From: Acidobacteriota bacterium
Lineage (GTDB): Bacteria; Acidobacteriota; Terriglobia; Terriglobales; Acidobacteriaceae
Assembly (NCBI GenBank): GCA_021846945.1
Contig: JAJZVZ010000043.1
Location: forward strand, 1 to 32,635
DNA length: 32,635 nucleotides
Direction of reading: 5' to 3'
The notes beneath the pieces were generated by a model. The model had not been told where the DNA came from, did no database searches, and saw only the letters and a program-made list of their open reading frames with translations. Shown here one piece after another: positions 1-6,374 of this stretch (positions are counted from its first letter, which is position 1; every line of letters begins with the position of its first letter). A program made the translations under genes and the position numbers.

Positions 1-980
1 TCTTCGATTTGCCGCATCCCTTCATAATTGAAAAAGACGAAGTCCCTATCTTTACGGATGCGCCCTCCTACGCTCGCTCCAAACTGATTCTGCTTGAATG
101 GAGCAAGAGGTCCCGGATTGAAGAAATCCCGCGCATCCACTATGTTGTTCCGGAGGAATTCATAGGCTTCTCCGTGATAATTGTTGGTTCCAGACCTTGT
201 AATGACACTGACCACTCCCGGTTCAGGCCCTAAATCGGGCATAAAGAAGCCGTAGTGCACCTTAAACTCGTCTACCGCGCTCGGAGAGATATTCAGGCCA
301 ACATTTCCCGCCCTGGTTCCTCGAACCTCGACTCCATTAATGAGGTACCCGGTGAAATCGTTATTATTTCCGCCTACGTTGATGGCAACGTCGGGAACAC
401 CGACTTGACCGGCAACGGTATCATCTCCTAGCCCGGTGGGTAGAGTTGCCCCTGACAGCAAAGCGAGCTGGAGAAAGTTGCGACCATTCAGCGGGAGTTG
501 CGCCACTGCTTGTGTTGCAATTACATTTCCGAGATCATTCGAACCCGATTCCAGGAGTTGGGCCAGTCCACCGGCGGTAACAGTTACCTTCTCTGTCGCA
601 GACCCGAGCTTTAAAACGACGTTCTGCGAGAGCGCCTGGCCGGCGATCACTTGAAACTGGGTAAGGTCATACTCCTGAAAACCCGCCTTCATCACCCTCA
701 ATGAATACGTTGCCCCTGGCGGAACCGCAGGGAAGGCGTAGCGCCCCTCCGAATTTGTCTGGGTTGTTAATCTTACCCCTGTCCCTAGATTGGTCAGCTT
801 AACACTGGCTTCGGGAACCAGCGCGCCGGAAGGATCCGTAATCGTTCCAGCTATCGAAGCGCTCACACTCTGGGCTAGAGTTATCCTTCCATTGAGAAGC
901 GTCAGCAGCCCACAAGCGCCCAGCAACAATATACCCAGGACACTCGTGAGCTTCTGCAGGACTTTCCTATATTGCGTCAT
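1..980 (-). CDS. TonB-dependent receptor, N-terminal part (runs off the left edge)
   Basis: This is an outer-membrane receptor of the Oar-like type that probably imports a large ligand such as a glycan fragment, driven by TonB. Translating the minus strand from the ATG at 980 gives about 326 codons with no stop, open at the window edge, so the C-terminal barrel is missing. Visible parts are a hydrophobic signal segment (about residues 10-37, ending near LAQS), a carboxypeptidase-regulatory-like domain (about 40-125, including AGTITDPSGALVPEA), and a plug region with QLPLNGRNFLQLALL and a later TRSGTNNYHGEAYEF. The motif L-P-L-N-G-R-N is shared in near-identical form with the complete receptor at 15283-19173. 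A GAGG ribosome-binding site lies about 8 bases before the ATG. The family call is firm. The ligand cannot be inferred. Confidence 0.9.
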   Translation of the reverse strand, partial: MTQYRKVLQKLTSVLGILLLGACGLLTLLNGRITLAQSVSASIAGTITDPSGALVPEASVKLTNLGTGVRLTTQTNSEGRYAFPAVPPGATYSLRVMKAGFQEYDLTQFQVIAGQALSQNVVLKLGSATEKVTVTAGGLAQLLESGSNDLGNVIATQAVAQLPLNGRNFLQLALLSGATLPTGLGDDTVAGQVGVPDVAINVGGNNNDFTGYLINGVEVRGTRAGNVGLNISPSAVDEFKVHYGFFMPDLGPEPGVVSVITRSGTNNYHGEAYEFLRNNIVDARDFFNPGPLAPFKQNQFGASVGGRIRKDRDFVFFNYEGMRQIE

Positions 981-1164
981 CGTCAAACCTCATATTTTGA
1001 ATTGAGCCGTTCCTTGATTTAGCCCGTTTGGTGTCTTAGCCTCTTGAATAGTGTGAGGCAATAGGTGAGTAAAGGTTTTCGTTCAAAGGCACATGGGCAG
1101 CAGCAATATACTCTGCACAAATCTGCTGTAGGGGCACACTTAGTAGCGATCGCGAAGCCGCAGG

Positions 1165-1176
1165 GAAAACGCTTAC
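1165..1176. promoter_or_regulatory. LacI/GalR-family-like operator
   Basis: GAAAACGCTTAC fits the general LacI/GalR half-site pattern G-N-A-A-N-C-G-N-T-T-N-C at every fixed position. It sits just downstream of the candidate promoter of the receptor gene, where a repressor would block transcription. LacI-type control of glycan uptake genes is common in bacteria. No LacI-family gene is in this window, so the regulator would be encoded elsewhere. Confidence 0.4.
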
Positions 1177-1191
1177 TTTAGACTCGAAAGG

Positions 1192-1221
1192 ACAGTATCA
1201 TCGCGTCAACACGCTTGTCAA
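1192..1221 (-). promoter_or_regulatory. Candidate sigma70-type promoter for the left-edge receptor
   Basis: On the minus strand a perfect TTGACA (1221-1216) is followed after 18 bases by TACTGT (1197-1192). Transcription would start near 1185, about 200 bases before the receptor start codon. The -35 box is a consensus match and the -10 box is weaker. This is a pattern call only. Confidence 0.45.
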
Positions 1222-1549
1222 GAATTTTTCAGCGGGTCTTTTCCCTGAATTTGTCAGACTAGCCAGATGAGGGGAGTTCAATCTGCGTCCGCGGGCGACT
1301 CATGCGGCGGCTGGAAGGTGCTGCCGGAGAGAACACGGCGCAGGCCATCGGCCAATGCATAGAAGCGGGGGAAATGCCAAGAAAGCGCTGCGAAATGACG
1401 AGCAGCTTTCCGGTCAAGATGCTCCGCTTCATCTGTAGTCTGAGGAAGGTGGCAGCGAAGTAAGCCACCGCCCTCACCAACACAACCAACCCCGCCGATA
1501 CTCGTGGGAAGTTCGATGTCGACGAGGGGCGCGAGCGATTAGCCTCATT

Positions 1550-1740
1550 GGTCCTGCCGGGGTATTGGCGATGGCATGTATGCAACGGGGCCCAGGCGCA
1601 ATACGGGAAACCCCTGCGGTTATCGCAGTCGGGATCAACTGGAATCTCACTTGGGACAGTCCGGGCCGTTCGCAATGTCGGCGAGGCTCATAGTACCGAA
1701 GAAGTCGGGTAACGGCGGGGGGAAGGAACCCGCATCCAGT
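1550..1740 (+). mobile_element. Group II intron remnant: start of the maturase (reverse transcriptase) gene
   Basis: From the ATG at 1675 the plus strand reads MSARLIVPKKSGNGGGKEP, which closely fits the start pattern M-S-x-R-x-I-V-x-x-K-x-G-N-x-x-G-K of intron-encoded reverse transcriptase/maturases of bacterial group II introns. The bases before it, with an AATACGGGAAACC stretch and a GGGACAGTCCGG stretch, also resemble the usual sequence upstream of such genes. After about codon 20 the similarity stops, and none of the reverse transcriptase blocks (such as the YADD motif) appear before the next gene. It is therefore a short dead fragment. Its exact ends are not visible. The call rests on memory of the family rather than a search. 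Confidence 0.6.
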
Positions 1741-1935
1741 AACGCCAACGCACGCCTGCTCCGGTCTTGCAGCGGGTCAGCGCTCCTCCGCACTCCTTGG
1801 GGTCGCGTCCATTTGAAGGCTACGGCTTCGGGATACAGCATCTCTGGTTTTGCTATATTCATGCAGAGATCAACAGGTCTGCGATTCACAACCAACTGGC
1901 TTGCAACGTTCCCACGGTGTATCCTCATCTCGCCT

Positions 1936-2727
1936 ATGAATATCCGTTTCTCGAAGCTTCTTGCACTTACCTCTTTGATCGTGGCAATCGCCCTGGTTGC
2001 CGGCCAGGAATCGCCAAAGCCGAATCCGAAAGACACCGACGTCTGGGAACCTGCGCCTCCGGTCGTCACCCCGGGCGCCACAGATGATGACCCGCCCTCG
2101 GACGCAATTGTCCTTTTCGACGGCAAGAATCTGGATGAATGGATCTCCGCCCAGGACCACACGCCTGCGCGGTGGTTCGTGCACGATGGCGTTATGACCG
2201 TCAACAAGGCACACGGCGTGGGCAACCTCGAAACGAGGCGAAAATTCAAAGACTACCAGCTTCACATCGAGTGGCGGATCCCGCCAGACATTACCGGCAG
2301 TGGCCAGGCCCGCGGTAACAGCGGCGTGTTTCTTGCCTCCACTGGTCCCGGCAATGACGGCTACGAGCTCCAGGTTCTCGACTCTTACGGGAACAAAACC
2401 TACGTCAACGGTATGGCCGGTAGCCTCTATAAACAAAGCATTCCTCTGGCCAACGCCGCGCGCAAACCGGGCCAGTGGCAGTCCTACAACGTCATCTGGA
2501 CCGCTCCGACTTTTAATAGAGACGGCTCGCTCAAAACGCCCGCTTACGCAACCGTCTTTTGGAACGGCGTGCTGGTCGACAACCATTTCGAGCTGAAGGG
2601 ACAAACACTCAACATCGGCAAGCCCTTCTACAGGGCTTACGACCGCGCGCCCATCAAACTTCAGGCTCATGGGGACAAGAGCGAACCCATCAGTTATCGC
2701 AATATCTGGGTGCGCGAACTGCCGTAA
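1936..2727 (+). CDS. DUF1080 / 3-keto-disaccharide hydrolase-like secreted protein
   Basis: The 263-residue product has a signal peptide (about 1-23, ending near LVAG) and one beta-jelly-roll domain of the DUF1080 family. Family marks are IVLFDGKNLDEWIS near the start, a GVMTVNKAHGVGNLETRRKF segment, GNSGVFL, GYELQVLDSYGN, and a C-terminal PIKLQAHGDKSEPISYRNIW ending in an I-W-V-R-E-L type strand. Some members of this family cleave 3-keto-glycosides. Others are only sugar-binding. The frame stays open upstream to 1576, but that part has no signal peptide and overlaps the intron remnant, so the ATG at 1936 was chosen because it places the signal peptide at the N terminus. The SDR gene follows 122 bases later on the same strand and could be co-transcribed. 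Its substrate is unknown. Confidence 0.85.
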   Translation: MNIRFSKLLALTSLIVAIALVAGQESPKPNPKDTDVWEPAPPVVTPGATDDDPPSDAIVLFDGKNLDEWISAQDHTPARWFVHDGVMTVNKAHGVGNLETRRKFKDYQLHIEWRIPPDITGSGQARGNSGVFLASTGPGNDGYELQVLDSYGNKTYVNGMAGSLYKQSIPLANAARKPGQWQSYNVIWTAPTFNRDGSLKTPAYATVFWNGVLVDNHFELKGQTLNIGKPFYRAYDRAPIKLQAHGDKSEPISYRNIWVRELP

Positions 2728-2849
2728 TCCGCGGAACCCAAGTCAGCAGAGCGGGATCATATGTCGTCGCGCCGGTATGGCCGTCAATTCACGATTGATT
2801 CAATGCCCACGAGAGAAACACGGAACGACCGATTTTGGGGAATGCATCG

Positions 2850-3605
2850 ATGCGGCTCAAAGACAAGGTAGCGGTGATAACAGGCGCGGCAAACGGAATT
2901 GGCCGCGCCATTGCGATTCGGTTCGCGCGAGAGGGCGCCAGGGTGGCCATCAACGATATTGACAGGGCTGCGGGGCAGGCGCTCGAATCTCAAATCGAAC
3001 TTGACGGTGGCACATCGTTCTATCTCTATGGAGACGCTTCTTCCGAGCGCGATGTGTCGACTCTCATGACTGCAGCGAAGGATAGATTCGGTGGGCTGGA
3101 CATACTCGTAAACAACGTGGTGGCGGTGGAGGCTCTTCTGGCCGCGAACCAATGGGACACTTTAACCGAGATTTGCCTGAAGAGTTACTGGATTTCGATG
3201 AACGCCGCATTTCCCTTCATGCAGCATTCGGGTTCGAGCATCGTAAATATATCGTCAGTCAATGCGCTGATGGGGTTCGGAAAGGATCATCTGTACAGTA
3301 GCATGAAAGCTGCAATCTTGGGTCTGTCCCGTTCAATGGCTGGCGAGTTCTCTCCGCGTGGCATCCGAATCAATTGCATTTGCCCTGGGACAATCGTCAC
3401 CGAGAGATGGAAAGCGCGTTTTGCGCGAGATCCGGAAATGGAAGAAAGGCTGAAGAATCTCTATGCAATCGGGAGGCTGGGAACTCCCGAGGATGTTGCC
3501 AATGCCGCTCTCTTTCTTGCCTCCGACGAAGCTTCGTTTATCACTGGCGCAGTGCTGACCGTAGACGGAGGGCTGACCGCAGTCAATACGGCATTCGTTA
3601 AGTAA
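2850..3605 (+). CDS. SDR-family NAD(P)-dependent oxidoreductase
   Basis: This 251-residue cytoplasmic enzyme is a classical short-chain dehydrogenase/reductase that oxidises or reduces a hydroxyl/keto group with NAD(P)(H). The cofactor motif TGAANGIG lies near residue 12, NNV follows in the middle, the catalytic serine is in NISSVNA, and Y-S-S-M-K supplies the catalytic tyrosine and lysine. ICPGTIVTE and a C-terminal FITGAVLTVDGG are also typical. The aspartate at the end of beta-2 (NDID) suggests a preference for NAD. An in-frame TTG lies 15 bases upstream, but the ATG at 2850 gives the usual MRLKDKVAVITG start and has GGGG about 9 bases before it. Its position after a DUF1080 gene suggests a sugar or keto-sugar substrate, but that is inference. 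Confidence 0.9.
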   Translation: MRLKDKVAVITGAANGIGRAIAIRFAREGARVAINDIDRAAGQALESQIELDGGTSFYLYGDASSERDVSTLMTAAKDRFGGLDILVNNVVAVEALLAANQWDTLTEICLKSYWISMNAAFPFMQHSGSSIVNISSVNALMGFGKDHLYSSMKAAILGLSRSMAGEFSPRGIRINCICPGTIVTERWKARFARDPEMEERLKNLYAIGRLGTPEDVANAALFLASDEASFITGAVLTVDGGLTAVNTAFVK

Positions 3606-4097
3606 CCCGGAAGATCGCCGAGCGGCCTGAGTGATCGTCGAAGGTCACTTGCGCTGGATCCACTCCAGTTCCAGCAGGGTGCGCAACGACAACGAAAGTG
3701 CGCCAGGCGCCACGAGGAGCGAGACGCTTGCGGGGACGCTCTTACCCCCGCTGCAGCGTTTTCGATTCTGCTGTTTACAGAATGCAGGATGCCAAGTGGC
3801 TTTTTCCTTAGGCAAGGTCACAACTTCAACATTTAAATGATTTTGGCAGATATAGAACGGCCTATAGAGGCTAAAACTGAGTGTCTCTTGGTCCCGAAGT
3901 GGTCCCGGGAATCCTTCTGACCCTGTCTCGAAAAACTAGTTCGTGACCGCTGGCGCCCGCCGGCATCTCCTGCCCGGTGAAACCCTACGTTACACCCATT
4001 TGGTCGAGTGCTTTTCCAGAGAATGCAAATGCGGCGGACTGGCTTTCCGCTCAACTGCGCGGGAAAACAGGCCTGGAAGTTTTTCGGTCAGCAAAAC
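3606..4097. other. Unassigned region downstream of the SDR gene
   Basis: No recognised gene lies here. A minus-strand frame stays open from 3935 to the stop at 3645 (96 codons) but contains no ATG. Its translation includes HLNVEVVTLPKEKATWHPAF and ends in LLELEWIQRK, with no domain I can name. The stretch borders the truncated transposase and may be mobile-element debris. Confidence 0.4.
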
Positions 4098-4589
4098 TCA
4101 ACTCAAGTGTCCGGCGTCAATGATTCTTTCCCGCCGGAACAGATTGCGGATGGTGTCGTCGGTGGGAAAGCGCTGGATGCCGGGCAGGGCGTGCAAGGCG
4201 CGATCACCGCGTACCAGACCGGCGTGAGCAAATCGTTTGGCCCCGGCCAGCACCGCGATCAAAAACGCCGTCAGGGTTATGGTGGGCTCGATCTGGTTAG
4301 GCGAAGTGAATCGGAAGGGTATATGCTCGCGCACCTTGCCGGCGAAGCTCAGCTTTTCAAGAAAAGCCACAAACACAGCCACGCCGCCTAACGGCGTTCC
4401 CGCGCGAGAACTCTCGCGCAAGACCATGCGCCGATGGGAGAACAGCGACCTGATCTCACGCGGCACTGAATTATCCGCGGTCTCTGGTTTCTTCCTCTTG
4501 TTTTCTCCGGTCTTGCTTGAAACAGAAAGCGGAACTTCGGGATTCAGGTTAGATTGAGATGGATCTAAGCCCCCGCGCCTTGGTCCCAA
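4098..4589 (-). pseudogene. Truncated IS1380-family transposase (N-terminal fragment)
   Basis: The minus-strand frame of 163 codons contains a stretch characteristic of the N-terminal third of IS1380-family DDE transposases: FVAFLEKLSFAGKVREHIPF, then SPNQIEPTITLTAFLIAVLA, then KRFAHAGLVRGDRALHALPG and QRFPTDDTIRNLFRR. The similarity stops abruptly at RNLFRR near 4135, and the frame ends a few codons later. Full-length members are over 400 residues with a catalytic DDE triad, and none of that triad is present. The element is therefore dead. No clear terminal inverted repeats could be fixed. Its upstream end touches the group II intron fragment, which suggests one element inserted into or recombined with the other. 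Confidence 0.8.
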
Positions 4590-4599
4590 GAGCTTCGCG

Positions 4600-4787
4600 A
4601 CCTCCGGCTCGCTCGCCCTGCACAGCAGTTCATCCTAACCGGTTCCTGTCCATCGGCCCGCAGCTTCGCTCCACGCTTCCTCCCCACAGTCGGTCGCCCT
4701 CGTACTGTTGCGCTTCGCTTCGTTCGCTGTGACCTGCTTACGGCGGGACTTGCACCCGCAAGAACGCGCCTATGCTGGGCGCATCAC
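4600..4787 (-). mobile_element. 5' end of a bacterial group II intron (domain I fragment), class C-like placement
   Basis: Read on the minus strand, the stretch begins GTGATGCGCCCAGC, close to the usual GUGYG-type 5' end. It then shows a GCGCC/GGCGC stem (loop CAGCATA), a GCGGG-TGCAAGT-CCCGC stem, a pairing of CACAG with CTGTG around a longer arm, and a GGAGGAAGC stretch, all in the order seen in domain I of bacterial group II introns. It starts two bases after a perfect terminator hairpin on the same strand. Class C (IIC) introns are known to insert directly after intrinsic terminators. No reverse transcriptase or domain V follows. The inner end is uncertain because the transposase fragment begins near 4589. 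Confidence 0.7.
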
Positions 4788-4788
4788 G

Positions 4789-4819
4789 AAAGAGCCCGCC
4801 TCCTGGAGGCGGGCTCTTT
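4789..4819 (-). terminator. Perfect intrinsic terminator hairpin of the small membrane-protein gene
   Basis: AAAGAGCCCGCCTCC is followed, after a single central base, by its exact reverse complement, giving a 15-base inverted repeat (about 14 base pairs when folded) with A and T tracts on both sides, so it could work in both directions. It lies 33 bases past the stop codon of the minus-strand gene at 4853. It also fits the terminator-type target of class C group II introns. Confidence 0.85.
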
Positions 4820-4852
4820 ACTTCGCAGCTTAATCGATCGGGGAGGCGGCTC

Positions 4853-5092
4853 TTAAACACCCACGCCGAACTCGCTGGCGGCTTTTTCGCCGGCGTTTGA
4901 ATAGAAGTCGTAAGGGGTGCGCCGCTTGAACCTGTACCGGCTGGTCAACTCGTATCCGACATAGATACCGAGCGCGGCCACCGCCATTCCCGCAGAGAAC
5001 CAGCCAATCACTCGCAAGGCGGTTGTCGAGCTTTCTTTTTCGCCGACGGAGGGATCTTCCCCGGGCAGAAGGGGTTCGGGTTCAGCAGACAT
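4853..5092 (-). CDS. Small single-pass membrane protein, unknown function
   Basis: The 79-residue product has an acidic N terminus (MSAEPEPLLPGEDPSVGEKE), one transmembrane helix (about residues 27-47, VIGWFSAGMAVAALGIYVGY) and a basic tail (SRYRFKRRTPYDFYSNAGEK). No named domain was recognised. The frame extends to an ATG at 5119, but an AGGAG element inside that extension better fits a start at the GTG at 5095 or the ATG at 5092. The gene lies 59 bases past the end of the deaminase gene on the same strand and ends at a strong terminator, so the two may form one transcript. Codon pattern and context support a real gene. Confidence 0.65.
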   Translation of the reverse strand: MSAEPEPLLPGEDPSVGEKESSTTALRVIGWFSAGMAVAALGIYVGYELTSRYRFKRRTPYDFYSNAGEKAASEFGVGV

Positions 5093-5178
5093 CACGCAGG
5101 CACTCTCCTGTTTCCCCATGATACCGCAGTTTTGATTGAGCTGGCAGGCGGCTGGCGGCGTGTTTTACAAGATCTTGA

Positions 5179-6195
5179 TTACTCAGTAGATTCAATTCGG
5201 GAAAGCCAGATCGCCTGTTCCGAAGCGGGCAGGAAGCTGGCGAGGATGGAGTTGGCGGCGAGCCGGCGGAGTTCTGCGCGCGTAAAGCCCTGTTCAGTAT
5301 GAGCCAGCAGGTACTCGCCCGCGAGATCGGAGCCGAAGAAGGCCGGATCGTCCGAGTTGACGGTGACGAGCAGGCCACGATCGAAGGCGCGGCGCAGCGG
5401 GTGCTCCGTAAAGCTGGGGCAGAGGCCGGTGCGGATGTTGGAGGTCGGGTTCATCTCCAATGGAATACTCCGCAGCTTCAGCTCTTCGATGAGCGCATCG
5501 TTCTGCAAGGCCGACAGGGCATGACCGATACGCTCGGAGCCGATGGAGAGCGCTTCCCAGATGGCCTCGGGGCCGGTGGTTTCACCGGCATGGTTGGTGA
5601 GGCGAAGACCGGCGTCGCGTGCCTCGGCGTAAAGCTCGCGATAGGGCGCGGAGCCGGTGCGGCGTTCATCGCCGCCGAGACCGATACCGATGATGGAGGG
5701 GTGCGCGGGGCGCAGCTCGGCGGCCTTGCGGAAGACGCGTCCGGCTTCTTCGACGCTGAAGTGGCGGACGGCGTCGAAGATCCAGTAGAGCGAGAGACCG
5801 AGTTCGCGCTCGGCGCGCCGGCGAGCACGCTCCAATGCTTCAAAGATAGGCTCGAAGGCGGCGGCTTCCTGTTTGCGCCAGTGGTAAATGACGCCGACGG
5901 AGACGTAAACCTCCGCGTGGACGACGCCCTGCGCGGCGAGCTGCTGCATCATGCGCCAGGCGGCGAGTTCATAGTCCGCGGGCGCCGCAAGCTGCTGGGT
6001 GACGGCCTTGAAGGCGAGCATGAAGCCGGTGAAGTCAGTGAAGTGGTAGAGGGCTTCCGCTTCGGCGAGCGTGATGGGCCGGGCATCGTGGCGCGTGCTC
6101 AGCTCGACGAGCGTGGCGGGAAGGATCGTGCCTTCAAGGTGAAGGTGCAGCTCGGCCTTGGGAAGGCGGCGAATGAAGGACTGGATCTCGGTCAC
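5179..6195 (-). CDS. add: Adenosine deaminase family protein
   Basis: The 338-residue amidohydrolase-fold enzyme deaminates adenosine or a related purine nucleoside in the cytoplasm. Metal ligands and catalytic residues are in place: PKAELHLHLEG (H17, H19), NHAGETTGPE (H202 and the catalytic E205), ERIGHA (H225) and NSDDPAFFG (D282, D283). The length matches the family. The start codon is a GTG with no strong ribosome-binding site, but it sits just before the conserved block. Some COG1816 members are 6-aminodeoxyfutalosine deaminases of the futalosine menaquinone route, and sequence motifs alone cannot rule that out. It is divergent from the EAL-HDOD gene. Confidence 0.85.
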   Translation of the reverse strand: MTEIQSFIRRLPKAELHLHLEGTILPATLVELSTRHDARPITLAEAEALYHFTDFTGFMLAFKAVTQQLAAPADYELAAWRMMQQLAAQGVVHAEVYVSVGVIYHWRKQEAAAFEPIFEALERARRRAERELGLSLYWIFDAVRHFSVEEAGRVFRKAAELRPAHPSIIGIGLGGDERRTGSAPYRELYAEARDAGLRLTNHAGETTGPEAIWEALSIGSERIGHALSALQNDALIEELKLRSIPLEMNPTSNIRTGLCPSFTEHPLRRAFDRGLLVTVNSDDPAFFGSDLAGEYLLAHTEQGFTRAELRRLAANSILASFLPASEQAIWLSRIESTE

Positions 6196-6374
6196 TCTTT
6201 GAGTGTAGCGGGAGCCGGGTTGGCAGAAGAGCTCCGAGGTGCGCAGTTACCGCATCCGGCTCCCGGCTTGCTGTTTTTTAGATGCGACAAAGCTTCAGGT
6301 ATGCCGGCATGCCCTGCGATCGAGTAGTTCTCAAGTTCAACCGACGATCACCGATAAGCATTGTGGAGAAGTGC

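Larger units (their letters stand above)
981..1549. other. Receptor upstream region and unassigned sequence
   Basis: The stretch up to about 1230 holds the promoter and operator of the receptor gene. From about 1230 to 1549 no convincing gene is seen. Two minus-strand frames stay open here (one over 1265-1524, another over 1259-1675) but neither has a recognisable domain or a ribosome-binding site. Because maturase-start sequence of a group II intron follows directly, part of this stretch may be decayed intron RNA sequence. Confidence 0.4.

Noticed and set aside
1259-1675. Minus-strand frame of 138 codons left of the DUF1080 gene
   Set aside because: No domain, no ribosome-binding site, and it overlaps the maturase-start fragment of the group II intron on the other strand.
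5299-6327. Long open frame on the plus strand opposite the deaminase gene
   Set aside because: It is antisense to a gene with all catalytic motifs, and its Gly/Asp/Glu-rich, repetitive composition is typical of a mirror frame in GC-rich DNA.
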